64,000 nt of DNA, taken from NCBI GenBank assembly GCA_012845835.1, contig JABAKD010000016.1, positions 9,500,121 to 9,564,120 on the forward strand, in the 5' to 3' direction. The notes below the pieces were generated by a model that worked only from the letters and a program-made list of their open reading frames with translations, was not told where the DNA came from and made no database searches. Within the stretch, counting starts at the first letter, position 1; each line of letters starts with the position of its first letter. The stretch comes from Undaria pinnatifida. Lineage: Eukaryota > Sar > Phaeophyceae > Laminariales > Alariaceae. Shown here one piece after another: positions 11,216 to 22,920 of this stretch. Both the position numbers and the translations under genes were made by a program.

Positions 11216-11502
11216 ATGTTCGGACGATTCGCTCCCTCTTTGAACGCCTTCGAAAGCACAATCTCAAGCTTTCCCCCTCGAAGGCGCGTTTGGGCGCCAC
11301 CGATGCGAACTTTCTAGGCCACTCCATTTCTCCAGCGGGCCCACGCCGAAATGCGGAAAAAGTGTCGGCATTGACCAATATGCCGATGCCCACTGACGTC
11401 AAGCAGGTGCGCGCACTTATGGGTGATATCAACTATTACCGCAATTTTTTGCCCGACTTATCGAAGAGACTTCGTCCAATTAACGCGCTCCTTCGGAAGG
11501 TC
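11216..11502 (+). pseudogene. Ty3/gypsy reverse transcriptase, C-terminal fragment
   Basis: The frame begins HVRTIRSLFERLRKHNLKL and continues with FLGHSISPAG, then KQVRALMGDINYYRNFLPDLS and a final NALLRK. These are the palm/thumb-side motifs that follow the YxDD box in Ty3/gypsy RT. The catalytic YxDD itself is absent, so this is a fragment. It points away from the RNase H piece, showing an inversion inside one element. Confidence 0.9.
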
Positions 11503-11893
11503 CTTTTACGTACCGGAAGGGGGTCTATTTCCTATATAGGAGATAGACTAAGGGTACGGTAGGGGGCCTATTTCCTTTTTTTTCGGTGGCTCGGGCTACT
11601 CGCGCGAGTAACCCGTCTCGGTCCCTTCGCGGTCTCAAGCTTTTCGTACCGTTTTAAACTTGCAAAACCAATGATCCGCGATGAATGGAAGGGCAAGCTG
11701 CGCTGCGGCAAAAAAAAACGCGTTCGTGAAGTGCTCTTGTGCGCGAGGTACGGAATCACTCGTGCGCGTCAACCAGATCCGGTACTGAACCCCCCCCCCC
11801 CCCCCCCTGAACATGCCCCCTGGTTCTTGGAAGGATGCAGTTCACCCTTCGTGTGACTCGCCGAACACCTCACGGAGCTTCGCGCTTGGTACA
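11503..11893. other. no recognised gene
   Basis: Contains a short inverted repeat (CTATTTCCTATATAGGAGATAG at 11524-11545) and a poly-C run at 11790-11807. No LTR could be identified for the retrotransposon. Confidence 0.4.
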
Positions 11894-11990
11894 AGCAATG
11901 TCTGCCTGGTTGGTGAAAACCCGACGTGCTCCGTCCCGGCATAGTAGGGGATGCGAGGGTCTATGGTCGTAGGACTACACGGCCATGCAC
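11894..11990 (+). repeat. Rep-D dispersed repeat
   Basis: Shared blocks are GTCTGCCTGGTTGGTGAAAA, CCCGACGTGCT, GATGCGAGGGTCTATGG and a CGGCCATGCA end. Other copies: 24764-24850 (+), 43974-44060 (-), 44108-44195 (-) and 44667-44752 (-). A partial copy lies at 24900-24945. Not coding. Confidence 0.75.
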
Positions 11991-12099
11991 AAACTGACTA
12001 AACCCCCCCCTCCCCCGCTTCCGTGACCTTGATGCTACAGTAGAGCGAGGATCCTCCGAAACCGAATATATATAGTTGCACCTCAACGCTGGCACATAC

Positions 12100-13400
12100 A
12101 TGTTGTGTCTAGCCGTCACACCAGCCATGACACTCACCGTTAATCTAGCCGTTACGCTGACGGTTACTCTTGATCGTTTTACACCACTATATCCGTTTCA
12201 CTAACCGCGTTATACTCACTCACCAAATGCACAAAGTTACGCACAAACTTCTGCTGATAAACAAACCGTCAGAACTCCCGGCGGGCTACGCTGACAACCA
12301 GCTACACTTATCCGTTCCTCCAACCGTCACCCTATCCGTCTCACCAAAACCGTTACAACTCGCCAAGATACGCAAGCCAATACAGAAACCGCTCACGCAT
12401 TCAACGATCGCGGTATAACTTTTTCCTGTCTTAAACGGTTTCCGGCGGGAAACGGGGCTCCTCAACCCCCCAAAAAAACGTCGGAAATTCGTTCTTTTTT
12501 GGCACGATTTCCATGAGTACCTATTGTAGGTCATCGGATTGCTTCATCCGGTATCATAAACAAGTTTTAGATTTTTTTCCGAATTAGTTTTTGGGGGAGA
12601 TTTTTAAGCTCTCCTTAATCCCTTTAGGGCCCTAAAACCCCTCCCTATGCTAGTTCCAAGTATTTTTGTCCCCCAAACGGGTTTCCAGCTGTAAAGGCGT
12701 TTCGTGGAGAACCTTAGAAATACAATGGTGCACCTGCACCGTCGCATGTGACCGGCTACTAAAGCACCCGTTACACCCCCGGTTACACTACACTTACCGG
12801 CACACCAACAGTTAGACTGGACGTTACGGTTTTGATACAACAACCAACCGTAACACGAGCCGCTACACTATCCATTTCACTCACACCGTTGGATTAAGCG
12901 ATACCAGGCACATTAAATGTTACTCTTACCGCTCCACCAACCGTTATACTTGCGGCTGAACTAACCGGTATTTTGCACTAGCCGGGGTATCCTACTGCAA
13001 CTGTTACACAGGCCGTTACACGAAAACGGTTACATTAACGGCTGTACTAACGGCTACTAGGTGCGCCATAACCGGCGATACACTAACCGTTACACGAACC
13101 GTTACACTGGCTGTTACACTCGCCGTCACAATAAACCGTTACACATGCGGTGAAACTGACTAGCATTGTGCTTCGCGGTACACTAACCGTAACAATATCC
13201 GTTAAACTAACCGTTACACTGGCGTTCGGTTGCGCTAACCGTTACACTGATCACTGCACTGACCGTTACGCTGGCGTTCAGTTGCGCCAACCGTTACACT
13301 GATCACTACACTGACCGCTCCACTGACTGTTACACCACCAGCCGGTACACCAACCGTTGCACTATCAATAACCGCCACCCGAAACTGCGTACTCACCTTT
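12100..13400 (+). repeat. degenerate CCGTTACAC minisatellite
   Basis: An 11-12 bp unit close to CCGTTACACTAA recurs dozens of times with heavy decay. It is densest at 12840-13380. A second patch lies at 14780-15040. A MITE-2 copy sits inside it at 12617-12702. Confidence 0.85.
12617..12702 (-). mobile_element. MITE-2 copy 1
   Basis: About 86 bp with short inverted ends near AACCCCTTTA and TAAAGGGGTT (here decayed). The core reads CCTCCCTATGCTAG, then CCAAGTATTTTTGTCCCC and GGGTTTCCAG. Same family as 17584-17670, 20220-20305 and 58361-58443. Confidence 0.7.
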
Positions 13401-14780
13401 TTTTTTACTGACAGTTTACACTAAACATTACACTATTAATAGCGTGTTTGCGAATACCACGGTGTTTGCGATTTTTTTTTCCAAGCTCTGTTGAGTTGGA
13501 AAAAATGTAAAGAAAAAATAGCATTGAAAAACCGACGAACACCATAACCCAAGGCCAACCAATCCACGAAAACCTTACAGGCTGGCTCAAGCTTGAAGGC
13601 GGAAAATGGCTCCCCCACGAATGACGCTCGCAAAATCTAGTCGAAGGATAAATATTACGAACCCCCATGGAGGCAGATAGTGGCCACAGACGGCGTAACA
13701 GGAAGGGGTTAGGATAAGCAAACATTTTTTATGTAATACGTGTGGAAGAACCGTAACGAGCGCCCAAATGCTGGAGGTGTGTGTCTATACCAGGAGTAGG
13801 AACGGTGCTCCGTCTCGAAAGGATTGCGTGGTCAATGAATGGTCAAATGACTAAGGCAAGCAACAAATGAGTACGCCCCCCCCCCCCCCCGCCCCATGAC
13901 CAGTGGAGGAGGGTGACATGGCCAGTTTTGTTGTTAACGGCCTCGGGCTGCCTGTAGGAGCAAAACGCGTATCGACCAATGACAGGCCGTCAATGTTTTC
14001 ACCTATACTAAGGCTGTTCCAAGCGGGGGTCGAAAACAAACTTGCGCCACGTTTTGCGCGAACCGGTTGGAGGTACTCCGAAGCATGTCTGTAGAATTTT
14101 TGGCGCAAAACAAATCGAAGATCTCTGACCTGCGGCGAGATGCCCAATATTAAGCAGAATATAACGAAAAAAACGGGTCCTACACTAGAAAAAACAAGTA
14201 ATCTAAAGGTATCTTAACCCATTTTTACGCGCACAAATCCAAATGTCCACGCCGTTTTCGAGAGATAGACAATGACATTTTGCACACGTGTTCTATAGGC
14301 CCATCCCGAGGTCTGACCTCCGGGTGTGTTTTTTCATCTGTTTTCGTTTTCGCCGAAAACATTTGGTCTAAGATGGTCCTATTTTTCTACAAAATCCTGA
14401 CTGGACGAAAAATCAGGCAAACAAACAAGGAAACCCCGACAGGTGAGGTGTTTGCGATGGCACATAGAAGACGTGGGCAAAATTTCACAGTGTCCGAATC
14501 GAAGAAAACGGCGTGGACGTTCGCCGGGGAATAAATTCCCGTCGTTTAACTCAAACCAGCCCGTATACGTAGGTTAACGAGAACAAAAAAAATAGTAAAA
14601 CGGTAGGAAAAAAAATCTCGAACCTAGTTTTTCGTTGATCTTTCAGGTGTTGGGCTGGCCTTGGATCGTGACACTCGACAGTTTCGATACTATTCTTAAC
14701 ACATTTTCGTACCCAACTTCCTGCTACCCAATCAAAATCGGTACCTTGTACCTGGCACATCTTAAACGCCCTTCTGACCG
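13401..14780. other. no recognised gene
   Basis: A poly-C run lies at 13876-13890. No repeat copy, RNA gene or domain is recognised. Confidence 0.4.
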
Positions 14781-15087
14781 TTCCACTGACCGTTCCAATG
14801 ACCGTTACGCACACTAGCCGGAATTTTGGTTTCTACACACATTTTACCTTCAGCTTGGAACCATCGAAGGTTAAGGTTGCACTACCCGTTACACCAAAGT
14901 TCGCTATAATACTAGCCGTCACACCTACATTTACACTATCCGCTACGCCAATGGTTACACACCAACCGGTACAATATTAATAGCCGTTACACACTCCAAC
15001 CGTTAAACCAATCGGTACGTTAGCCGCTGTACCGGTCGTTCTACTAAACTGCTTGGTTTAGGAAACATATTGGTTGTGGTCACCGTG

Positions 15088-15273
15088 CCTTCTTGGCGCC
15101 AGTTCTGGCCAAGGTACTAGCATGTGGTAGCTGCTGGTAGAGAACCGCTGCACGAAGCTTTTTGTGGGCATGTTCTCACGTCGGTGCCAGTACTGGTCAA
15201 GGTACGAGCATGTGGTAGCTGCTGGTAAATAAATGCTGCATGAAGCTTTTTGTGGGCGTTTTCTCACGGAACC
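15088..15273 (+). repeat. tandem duplication, about 95 bp x 2
   Basis: Two adjacent units share AGCATGTGGTAGCTGCTGGTA and GAAGCTTTTTGTGGGC with scattered differences. Confidence 0.85.
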
Positions 15274-15551
15274 ACCGGGTTTGCTTTGTTGTCGGACAAT
15301 ATATCATACACATGGCGAGGTTCGGGCTTGAGCTTGATTTTTCATATTTATGGCACTCAGAGTTCAGCGCCGTTCCCCGAACCCGTCCCGTAGGCGTGAA
15401 AAAAGCGTTGGGATTTCCACCACCATAGACTATAGGCTCTTCTTTAGGTTTCGTATTGGGTATCTGATACTGTTCGACGTATATACACGGGTAGGGTCAG
15501 TCTAGAGCACATAACCTTTTTTAATCTCTCCTCTTAAGGAGCTGTGTGTTT

Positions 15552-15687
15552 TTCCTTCCTTCCTTCCTTCCTTCCTTCCTTCCTTCCTTCCTTCCTTCCT
15601 TCCTTCCTTCCTTCCTTCCTTCCTTCCTTCCTTCCTTCCTTCCTTCCTTCCTTCCTTCCTTCCTTCCTTCCTCCCTTCCTTCCTTCG
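15552..15687 (+). repeat. (TTCC)n microsatellite
   Basis: About 135 bp of nearly perfect TTCC repeats. Open frames on either strand here (KEGR or LPSF repeats) are artefacts of the repeat. Confidence 0.97.
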
Positions 15688-15689
15688 CT

Positions 15690-16552
15690 TGATCTCTTTT
15701 TTGGGCTTGTGCAACTCCTCTTGCGTGTGTACCGGTGATGTTTTGGCTCCCCCGTGTTGGTCTCGCTATTTTGCGCTTCCTGTGCATCTGCGGTTGGCGT
15801 GTTGCCTCCTTTTCGTTTGGATACGCACAGGATGGGATGCCAAGTTGGTCCGTGGTAAACTGGTGTTCGTCGACCACGTCACAAAGGTAAGTCGAACGCC
15901 GATGCGATGTGCTCGTAAGTTCCAAGTCCGGATGGCCTGACCGCCACGCGACGGTCGGATGAGGCTCTTTACATTCGCTGTACTAAAGGACAGAGCGAGG
16001 GGGAGAGAGCCGGAGTGCTCTTCCTATCTATCCAAGTACTAAATGCCAAATATACCCAGCAAACTTGCTCATGGAACGCCTGGGAAGTTATGCAAATTCT
16101 GTACAACATGTTAAACATCGTCATTTTGCTGGTCTCTCGGACCCAAGCGAACACGGTGGACAGTTTTGCTAAAATGAGCGCTTTCACCACACCGTCGAAG
16201 GCATGTTCAAGAGCTCGAAAAAAAGTGTCAATCTCGTACGAAACATTAATTGGCTTTTTGTGACCTCTCTCTCTGCAGTGGTTTATCAAATACATTCCGG
16301 CGTTTTGGTTTAACTCGCCGTTGTTCGTGTATCGGATCATTCGGGGATCGGTAGTGGAGCGCCTCGCCTCAGGTAGCGATGTCAGTCGGCGCTGCTTGTA
16401 GGCTCCAGCTTCATTTGATTGTCCTTTTGTCCAACCGCGCTGGCCTCTCCCTCCAAGTTTTCCAAACTGATCTCGAATGAAAGCAGGGCTTTTGTTAGGT
16501 CATGGCCCGACCCACGGATCACGCCAGGAAGTTCTCAACATGCGAGGCTCGA
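15690..16552. other. no recognised gene
   Basis: Ordinary complexity, no recognised domain, repeat copy or RNA gene. Confidence 0.4.
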
Positions 16553-16832
16553 GTCGGGTCGGGTCGGGTCGGGTCGGGTCGGGTCGGGTCGGGTCGGGTC
16601 GGGTCGGGTCGGGTCGGGTCGGGTCGGGTCGGGTCGGGTCGGGTCGGGTCGGGTCGGGTCGGGTCGGGTCGGGTCGAGTCGGGTCGGGTCGGGTCGGGTC
16701 GGGTCGAGTCGGGTCGGGTCGGGTCGGGTCGGGTCGGGTCGGGTCGGGTCGAGTCCGGTCGGGTCCGGTCGGGTCCGGTCGGGTCGGGTCGGGTCGGGTC
16801 GGATCGGATCCGGTCGGGTCGGATCGGAAGAA
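16553..16832 (+). repeat. (GGGTC)n pentanucleotide satellite
   Basis: About 56 units of GGGTC, nearly perfect on the left and drifting on the right to GAGTC, CGGTC and GGATC. Diverged GGGTC/GACCC patches recur at 29148-29300 and 30060-30215. All three frames stay open because the unit lacks stops; it is not a gene. Confidence 0.97.
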
Positions 16833-16859
16833 ACCTCGCGGGTCGGGACGAGTTAGTTA

Positions 16860-17583
16860 CCCTGACTCGACTCGACCTGACCCGTGAAAACTTGTGAATG
16901 AAAGGGGTAAAATGCCGGCATCAATCGCATGTTACGGCAGCGGGAGTAGCGCCGGAATTTAGAGGAGGCCAAACCCTTGAGGCTTGAGAACCTCCCCATC
17001 TCTGTACCTTACCCCGAACATATTTTAATTTAGAGGGGGGGGGAACAACCGCAACCCAACGAATAGTCCCATTTGGCCTATACTATACCATGGTACGTAT
17101 TTATCGCCTATACGATAGTATTGTACAAACACAAAGTTTTGTTGTTGTTGTTGTTTTTAAAGTTATTTTTAAATACGTCAGCTGCGAGTTTGCTTCGCCA
17201 AATTTATGGGGTCGAGGTGCACTCACATCTTCGCAGCGAGCTGCGTGATACACCGGCCGCTCGTACTGCCTTTTAAAGGCAAAATGCCACTCTTTTTTGA
17301 ACACGTATTTGGCTCCCTATTATACGGATGTCGACGGCGGCCGTGTGGAACATACAACAACAAAATGATGTCAATCAACAATAATAAAAATAATGGCAGC
17401 AAGTCATACGTACTCCATCCCAAGGCAGTGAGTTGGTATTTCACTCCGACTGCAGACTTGAGACTATTGACAGAGTAGGGGGAGGTACTCCCCATTTCAC
17501 CGCCGGGTTACGAGACACAGCAGCAGCAGTAGCCCATGATGAGGCGGGAGGGGGGGATTTCTTCGTTGTACGATTTTGCGCTC
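16860..17583. other. no recognised gene
   Basis: Nothing recognised on either strand. Confidence 0.4.
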
Positions 17584-17670
17584 AACCCCTCTACAGCTGG
17601 AAAGCCGTTTTTTGGGGGAAATTACTTGGGATTAGTTTCAGGGGTTGGTTTTGGGGGTTCTAAAGGGGTT
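17584..17670 (+). mobile_element. MITE-2 copy 2
   Basis: Starts AACCCCTCTACAGCTGG and ends TTCTAAAGGGGTT, an imperfect terminal inverted repeat. Orientation is opposite to copies 1 and 3 by core sequence. Confidence 0.75.
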
Positions 17671-18059
17671 AAATTATTATTTGATCAAAAATCAACAGTT
17701 TTTTTTTTTTCTTTTTAATGACTGCCGCGGTAGAGGTAGCCCTTGTTAGCTTTAAAAAAACATATACCAGGTATTTTCTTCTCTGTAAAATGCCCTGAAC
17801 CCACGACCGTCGGAACGTCAAAACAAAAAAAAACTTGTTTTTTGCAAAAAAAACGAGAGGAGGGGGCATTCATTTGACTACGATAGAATGTACTCTAAAC
17901 AGGCACCCTTTTTTTTTGTCCGAAATTCCTCGATTCAGAGCTTTAGGACACCTCTCCCAAGTTCACATGGATTTGTTGGGAGAGAAAAAAAAAATGCTGT
18001 GAACCGAATGAAAAAATCCCATGGCCAACGAGAATCACGCAACAAAAAAAAAAATGTGT

Positions 18060-18565
18060 CCCATCATTTATTTATTTTCCGACAATTTTGGGTTTATCCA
18101 GGAGGCCCGTCATTCAAAAAACATTTACGCCAAAAAACGGTATACCTCTATCGTAGCACGCGTCTTCTTTTTGTTTTTTCTTGGTGTTCAACCTGGGCCA
18201 CGGGGGTTTGGTGAATAGTTGTGTCTGTACTTTTCGGCCTTTCTTTGCTAAAAACAATCCATTTTGGGGGTGAATTACTATGTATGCAGATTGCTTTCCG
18301 TCGGTGAAACCAGTCCCTTTTTGGGTGAGTTACTATACAGCGCTTTCCGTCGGTGAACCAATCCATATTTGGGTGAGTTTACTATGCAGAGCTTTCCGTC
18401 GGTGAGGAGGGCCGGAAACAAAAATATTTCCAAATGCATATACGAAGTATATCGTGTGTTAATTTAAACTCCTCTCGTCATTGTCAAAAAAATCAGGTGT
18501 ATCACACATCTCTTGCAGAGATAGATGAGGGTCGAACCCTAAATTTATCGAACTTTCACAGCTGA
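18060..18565 (+). repeat. Rep-F single unit, short tandem block, Rep-A end
   Basis: 18080-18165 is one Rep-F unit (CCGTCATTCA, CCAAAAAACGGTATACC, CTATCGTAGCACGCGTC). 18285-18410 has three spaced copies of GCTTTCCGTCGGTGA with GGGTGAGTTACTAT. 18495-18565 is a diverged Rep-A terminus. Confidence 0.65.
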
Positions 18566-18699
18566 CGTGTTTGGACGAAAAAACAAGAAAAAATAAAATA
18601 AAAAAAATGGTGGACCTCTCTATCGTCTCATGCGTCTATAGATCTAAGAAGAGCTCCTCCAGCAAAGAGCCTCAGAAGAAGCTGCAGACACACCTTAGT

Positions 18700-18960
18700 A
18701 GAGCCATACCACGGTAGGAGTTGCCTTTTTTAGGAGGCTTTTTAGGGGTGCCAAGCGTTTCTGACCCCGGTCGAACTCCTTTATTTAATAGTGTGGAGCT
18801 ATCGGATAGCATGCTGTTTCTCCACGAGTATGTTTGTGCTAGGACTGCTGTAGCGCGTAGACATGCTGGTCGGGTCGCGCGAGCGAGTGTCTTGGAAGGC
18901 ATGTTTCGGCGATGGTGAGATATTAACCTGCTCGTGTTAGTAGCTCAGAAATTTCTTAGA
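18700..18960 (-). repeat. Rep-C dispersed repeat, copy 2
   Basis: Reverse-strand relative of 7531-7760. It shows the CACGGTAGGAGTTGC start, the CACGAGTATGT and GAAGGCAT blocks, and GGTGAGATATTAA before the end. Confidence 0.65.
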
Positions 18961-19205
18961 ATCTTCTCCTTCACCCCCTATCTTGGGATGAGTCCCTTAT
19001 CTTCTGTACTAGTAGTGGCCTGCCCTAGGTACTTCCCTACTGTAGCATGCGCCCTCCTACGCCCAACACGCTGGATAAACTGAACGGGCAACTAGGCCAA
19101 CGACCCCCCCCCCCCCCCCCCCTCCCCCCAGCTCACACCCTTCTCGCTTCCGTTGCCAACACGGTTTCTCGACACGCGGCACGAAAAAAAACAAAAAAAA
19201 AAAAA

Positions 19206-19393
19206 ACAAATGAAGACGACCCAGTGGGAAAATCCAGTGACGGGAGAAGTACCAGCCATGCCTGTGGCTGAGGTGACACGTCGCCCGAGCAGCCCGGAGG
19301 CCTCGGTACCGATGTGCACCGGTAGATCGTGCGACAAGCCGGCAGATCCAGGGAATATCGAAGCAGCAACACGCACGGAGTCTCCTCCCGCAG
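19206..19393 (+). CDS. WW-domain C-terminal half plus linker exon (candidate)
   Basis: The + frame reads MKTTQWENPVTGEV, the second-Trp half of a WW domain (TTxWxxP). An acidic and Pro-rich linker follows and ends TESPPAG at a donor (CCCGCAG then GTAACG). The donor is phase 1, as at the ends of the linker exons downstream, so it could be spliced to the WW exon at 27064. No first-Trp half is visible just upstream, which is poly-A and poly-C rich, and the acceptor is not identified. It is a diverged WW type (QWENP rather than TWxRP). It may be the first preserved exon of the locus or an older relic. Confidence 0.45.
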
Positions 19394-19468
19394 GTAACGA
19401 GGATTCACAAAGCGGCACAGCGCGAAGCCGGGGGGGGTGGGGGTGGGGGGGGGGGGGGGGACGGCGGC

Positions 19469-19700
19469 GGTCGGGAAGGATACAGAAAAGGCACACACGG
19501 GCGGCCGCTTCGTGCTGTATTTAGTTGTGCTCTACAACACCAAGGGCTGTTTCTGAGTTTTCGCTAGACGTTGCGCTTGGTGAGGGGGTCGGGCAGGATA
19601 CAGAAAAGGCACACACAGGCGGCCGCTTCGTGCTTTAGTTAGTTGCGCTCTACAATATACCAAGGGCTGTTTTTGAGTGTTCGCTAGAGGATTGTGCTCG
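19469..19700 (+). repeat. tandem duplication, about 120 bp x 2
   Basis: Two units share GGATACAGAAAAGGCACACAC, GGCGGCCGCTTCGTGCT and CCAAGGGCTGTTT. A 25 bp poly-G run follows at 19778-19803. Confidence 0.85.
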
Positions 19701-20219
19701 GTACACTACCACCGACAGGTCGTTATAAGTCTTTCGTTGGGTTATAGCTACTGCGGATGGAGGCGGATACAATGCGGGGGGGGGGGGGGGGGGGGGGGGG
19801 GGGCGGTAGGGTGAGGCTAACCATCCATCGACAAAACCTTCGGTGCAGGCGCACTGTGATTTTTCTAAGGCACCATTTTTGACCTCTCAAGAGGGTGGTC
19901 ACTCGAGGAGATGTATACCTCACGCAAAAACTAATTAGTCCAATTGGTTTAGGTATACATACAACGAACAATGATTGATTGGCCAAAAAAAACAATAACG
20001 ATAATTCTGACCATTTTTTTGGGTTAAGAAGGCAACGTTTCAGTAAAAATAGAAAAGCGCTGCCTGTATCGTAGCATGCTGCGTCGAATCGTTTTTCGTG
20101 AGACTTGGTCACTTTGACAAGCTCTATACCTCTCGCGTTAAAACTGATCTGCGAGGCGTGCTACGATAAAAAGCGCACCGATTTTTTTTTTTTCTGAGGT
20201 TTCCTCAATTTGGGAGCTC

Positions 20220-20530
20220 AACCCCTTTAGAGCCCCCAAACCCCTCCCTATACTAAATCCAAGTAATTTTGTCCCCAAAAACGGGTTTCCAGTTGTAAAG
20301 GGGTTAAGACCTTCTCGCCCAAAAAACTGATTTGGAGAAAAAAATAACTGCAACTGCCAACGCGGGGTGATAAAATCCTATGTCCTACGTAGTAGGTACA
20401 CGACGAGAATGATGGGGGGAAAAAAATGGCCCATTATTTTTTTTTTTCCCGGCGATTTTGGGTTTAGGAGCCCCGTCATTCAGAAACCATTTTCGCCAAA
20501 AAAAAGGTATGCCTCTATCGTGTAGCACTC
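20220..20530 (-). mobile_element. MITE-2 copy 3 (20220-20305) and a Rep-F unit (20445-20530)
   Basis: 20220-20305 starts AACCCCTTTAGAGCCC and ends GTTGTAAAGGGGTT. It is the best-preserved MITE-2 copy. The adjacent Rep-F unit reads GGCGATTTTGGGTTTAGGAG then CCAAAAAAAAGGTATGCCTC and reads on the + strand. Confidence 0.75.
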
Positions 20531-20539
20531 GTCTTGCCT

Positions 20540-22645
20540 TGTGTAGGGGAAAGTGACAAGAAGAGTTCACCCCCGAGAGATGAACGATCCCATGGACCTC
20601 ACGAGTACGTATAGTGGGTACACTGAAAAAAAATCGCGTTGTTCTAAAACAAGGATGGAATTTAGTTTTGTTTCCGGACGAGTGTGGGGGTTAAGGAACA
20701 CCCCCCGTCGTTTTATCGTTCAGAGAAAAACCTTCTCAGGCCAAACGTGCTGCCTCCGTCGCAGCGCCCGTCCGATCCAACTCTTGGAAGCAAAAACGAC
20801 AAGCGTCGATGTGTAGTGTGCGAGATTTGAGTGACCGGGCGGGTCGTAGGTACCATGTACATACTACGGAGAGCGACGGGTGACGACGAGCACGGGTGGT
20901 TTCGTGCTCCCTCGAGCACACTGTACTTCGTATGCGTTGCCATTATCTATCTTTCCGAATGGTTGTTTTAGCTCTGCCGTCGATCATTTGATGTACAGGT
21001 TGGGTTCGATTAGGTCCCCTGCCCCGGCCGGGTTCCACTCATACTTCGACGTTCTCCTGGGCTTCTTGCGGGTCAATGGCCTGGTGCCGAGTTTCCCCGC
21101 CCAAAGTTCCAACTTCGAGTACTACATTTCTGAGCGCATTTCGGCTGCACTCGCCTAACTCTCGCATCTCTATCAAAGGGTGTTTTCGGATGACTATTTA
21201 TAGTAAAGTGAGGGTAGTGCATAGCTTTCTGTTCTGGCGTTTTCCGCAGTTATTGGCAGCAAAAACAGACTGGATCGCGAACGCCGGGAGGGAGGGGGGG
21301 GGGGGGAGGGAGGGCGGGGGGGGGAAGGGAGGGCGGGGGGTAGTTGTATCCCGGCTTTGCTCTGGCGTGGCTAAGCCGAGTGCTGTAGCGTGGCGACATC
21401 CTTACCTCGCCAGTCGTCTTGAATCCACCTCGCTCGTGGAAGGGAGAAGTGGTTAGGGGCCTCGTCAATCCTCTTCGATCTATCTCGCTCGTTTGAGGGG
21501 AGGAATTGGCATTAAGTAATCCGTGAGGGATTAGCCCTGGACGCCCACTTGCTTTTGTAGGATGTAAGGGCCAATTTTTTTCGTAAACAGCGCTTTGGTT
21601 AGTTCGAACTGCTTTAAATGGGTTGCGCGGCTTCGAAACCCCCCGGCAAGCGGGGGGGGGGGGCAGGGGGCGGAATGATAATCTGGGAGGGTCATTCGTC
21701 TCGGTATTCCTGTTTGTTTTATCTGGCATGTAGTGTCAGTCATGCCTCCACATGTGCTTACCGCTCTGAAGATAAAGGGTATCCCTTTTTTGGCCAAAGC
21801 CGTTGTAGTTGATGAGAGTATGGAAGTACCCAAAAAAACCAATGGAATGCCAACCTGTGCGTTACTTATGTTATATTCCTTCTGCGTCTGAAGGCATGGG
21901 ATTTTTCACCGGATTAAGCGTACGTTTGATCTCAGCTTGTTATCTGGTTCAGAGGGCGCCTCGAGCAAAGAAGGGTCCTCAGAAAGGTCCTCAGAAAGGT
22001 CCTCAGAAATTGTTACCTCTATCGCAGCGTCCGTCTCCGACGCTATGCTTCTGCTCACAACGAGCGCGGCGCGTTGATGCGCGTCAGGTGTGGGAAACGG
22101 GATGGGATGACGCGTCTCGGATAGTTCGGCTGGCTCCTGTTTTAGCGTGCCGTGTCTGCGCGTGCGCTTGCTTCCCTCCTCTTGAGAAAGGACTGATGTT
22201 GACCCTGCTCACGTGTCGCAACGTGTTGATGCACGTGCTAGGTCACTCCGAACGTAAAAGCAGCTCCTCCTCCTCCGACAGCGCAACCGCGGGCAGCAAC
22301 GCTCTTCTCGACGAAAGGTGAGCCGACAAGACGTGCGCCACGACCGACGGAGGTCATAGCGCGACATTGTTTTTTCGTTGGCCGAAAAACGCTTTCTAAA
22401 ACGAAGGACAAGGCTCTCCAACACCAAAATCGTCGGAACTCGTATTTCTTGTGTTGCACAATACGCTCCGGTTCATGGCTTCTTGAGCCATGGGGGATTG
22501 TTAATCGGATAAGAGTTTGGGGGGGGGTAAGTTATAGATATAGCGCTGCTCATAGCGAAGAGGCTCAGAAACAAAACGAACTCGGCCCACGGTAGGAGAG
22601 GTCCCTTTGGGGGCCTTTCTTAGTAGTGGCTTGGCGGCTACCCCC
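20540..22645. other. no recognised gene
   Basis: Contains G-rich runs (21292-21342, 21652-21670) and three head-to-tail copies of a 13 bp GGTCCTCAGAAA unit at 21974-22012. The 170-codon frame at 21809-22321 has no recognisable domain. Confidence 0.4.
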
Positions 22646-22649
22646 CTAC

Positions 22650-22920
22650 TACCGTAGCCTTGATCAGAGGTATACCCTTTTTTGGCTTTGACCCGGTAGT
22701 GAAAATTAAGGGTACCCCCCTACCGTAGCCTCGATCAGAGGTATACCCTTTTTTGGCTTTGACCCGGTAGTGAAAATTAAGGGTACCCCCCTACCGTAGC
22801 CTCGATCAGAGGTATACCCTTTTTTGGCTTTGACCCAGTAGTGAAAATTGGGGGTACGCCCCTATTACCGTAGCCTTGATCTGAGGAGTACCCTTTTTTG
22901 GCTTTGACCCGGTAGTGAAA
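22650..22920 (+). repeat. 71 bp tandem array, about 4 units
   Basis: The unit runs from CTACCGTAGCCTCGATCAGA through GGTATACCCTTTTTTGGC and TTTGACCCGGTAGTGAAAA. The second and third units are identical for most of their length. The fourth is diverged. Confidence 0.95.

Noticed and set aside
14425-14480. NKETPTGEVFAM as a second QWENP-type WW tail
   Set aside because: It resembles the tail at 19.2 kb after the Trp, but lacks TTxW and any donor; chance similarity is likely.
15521-15925. KEGR and LPSF repeat proteins
   Set aside because: Products of the (TTCC)n tract; no coding signal outside it.
16419-16897. Three overlapping GSGRV-repeat proteins
   Set aside because: The GGGTC satellite keeps three frames open; composition is that of the repeat alone.
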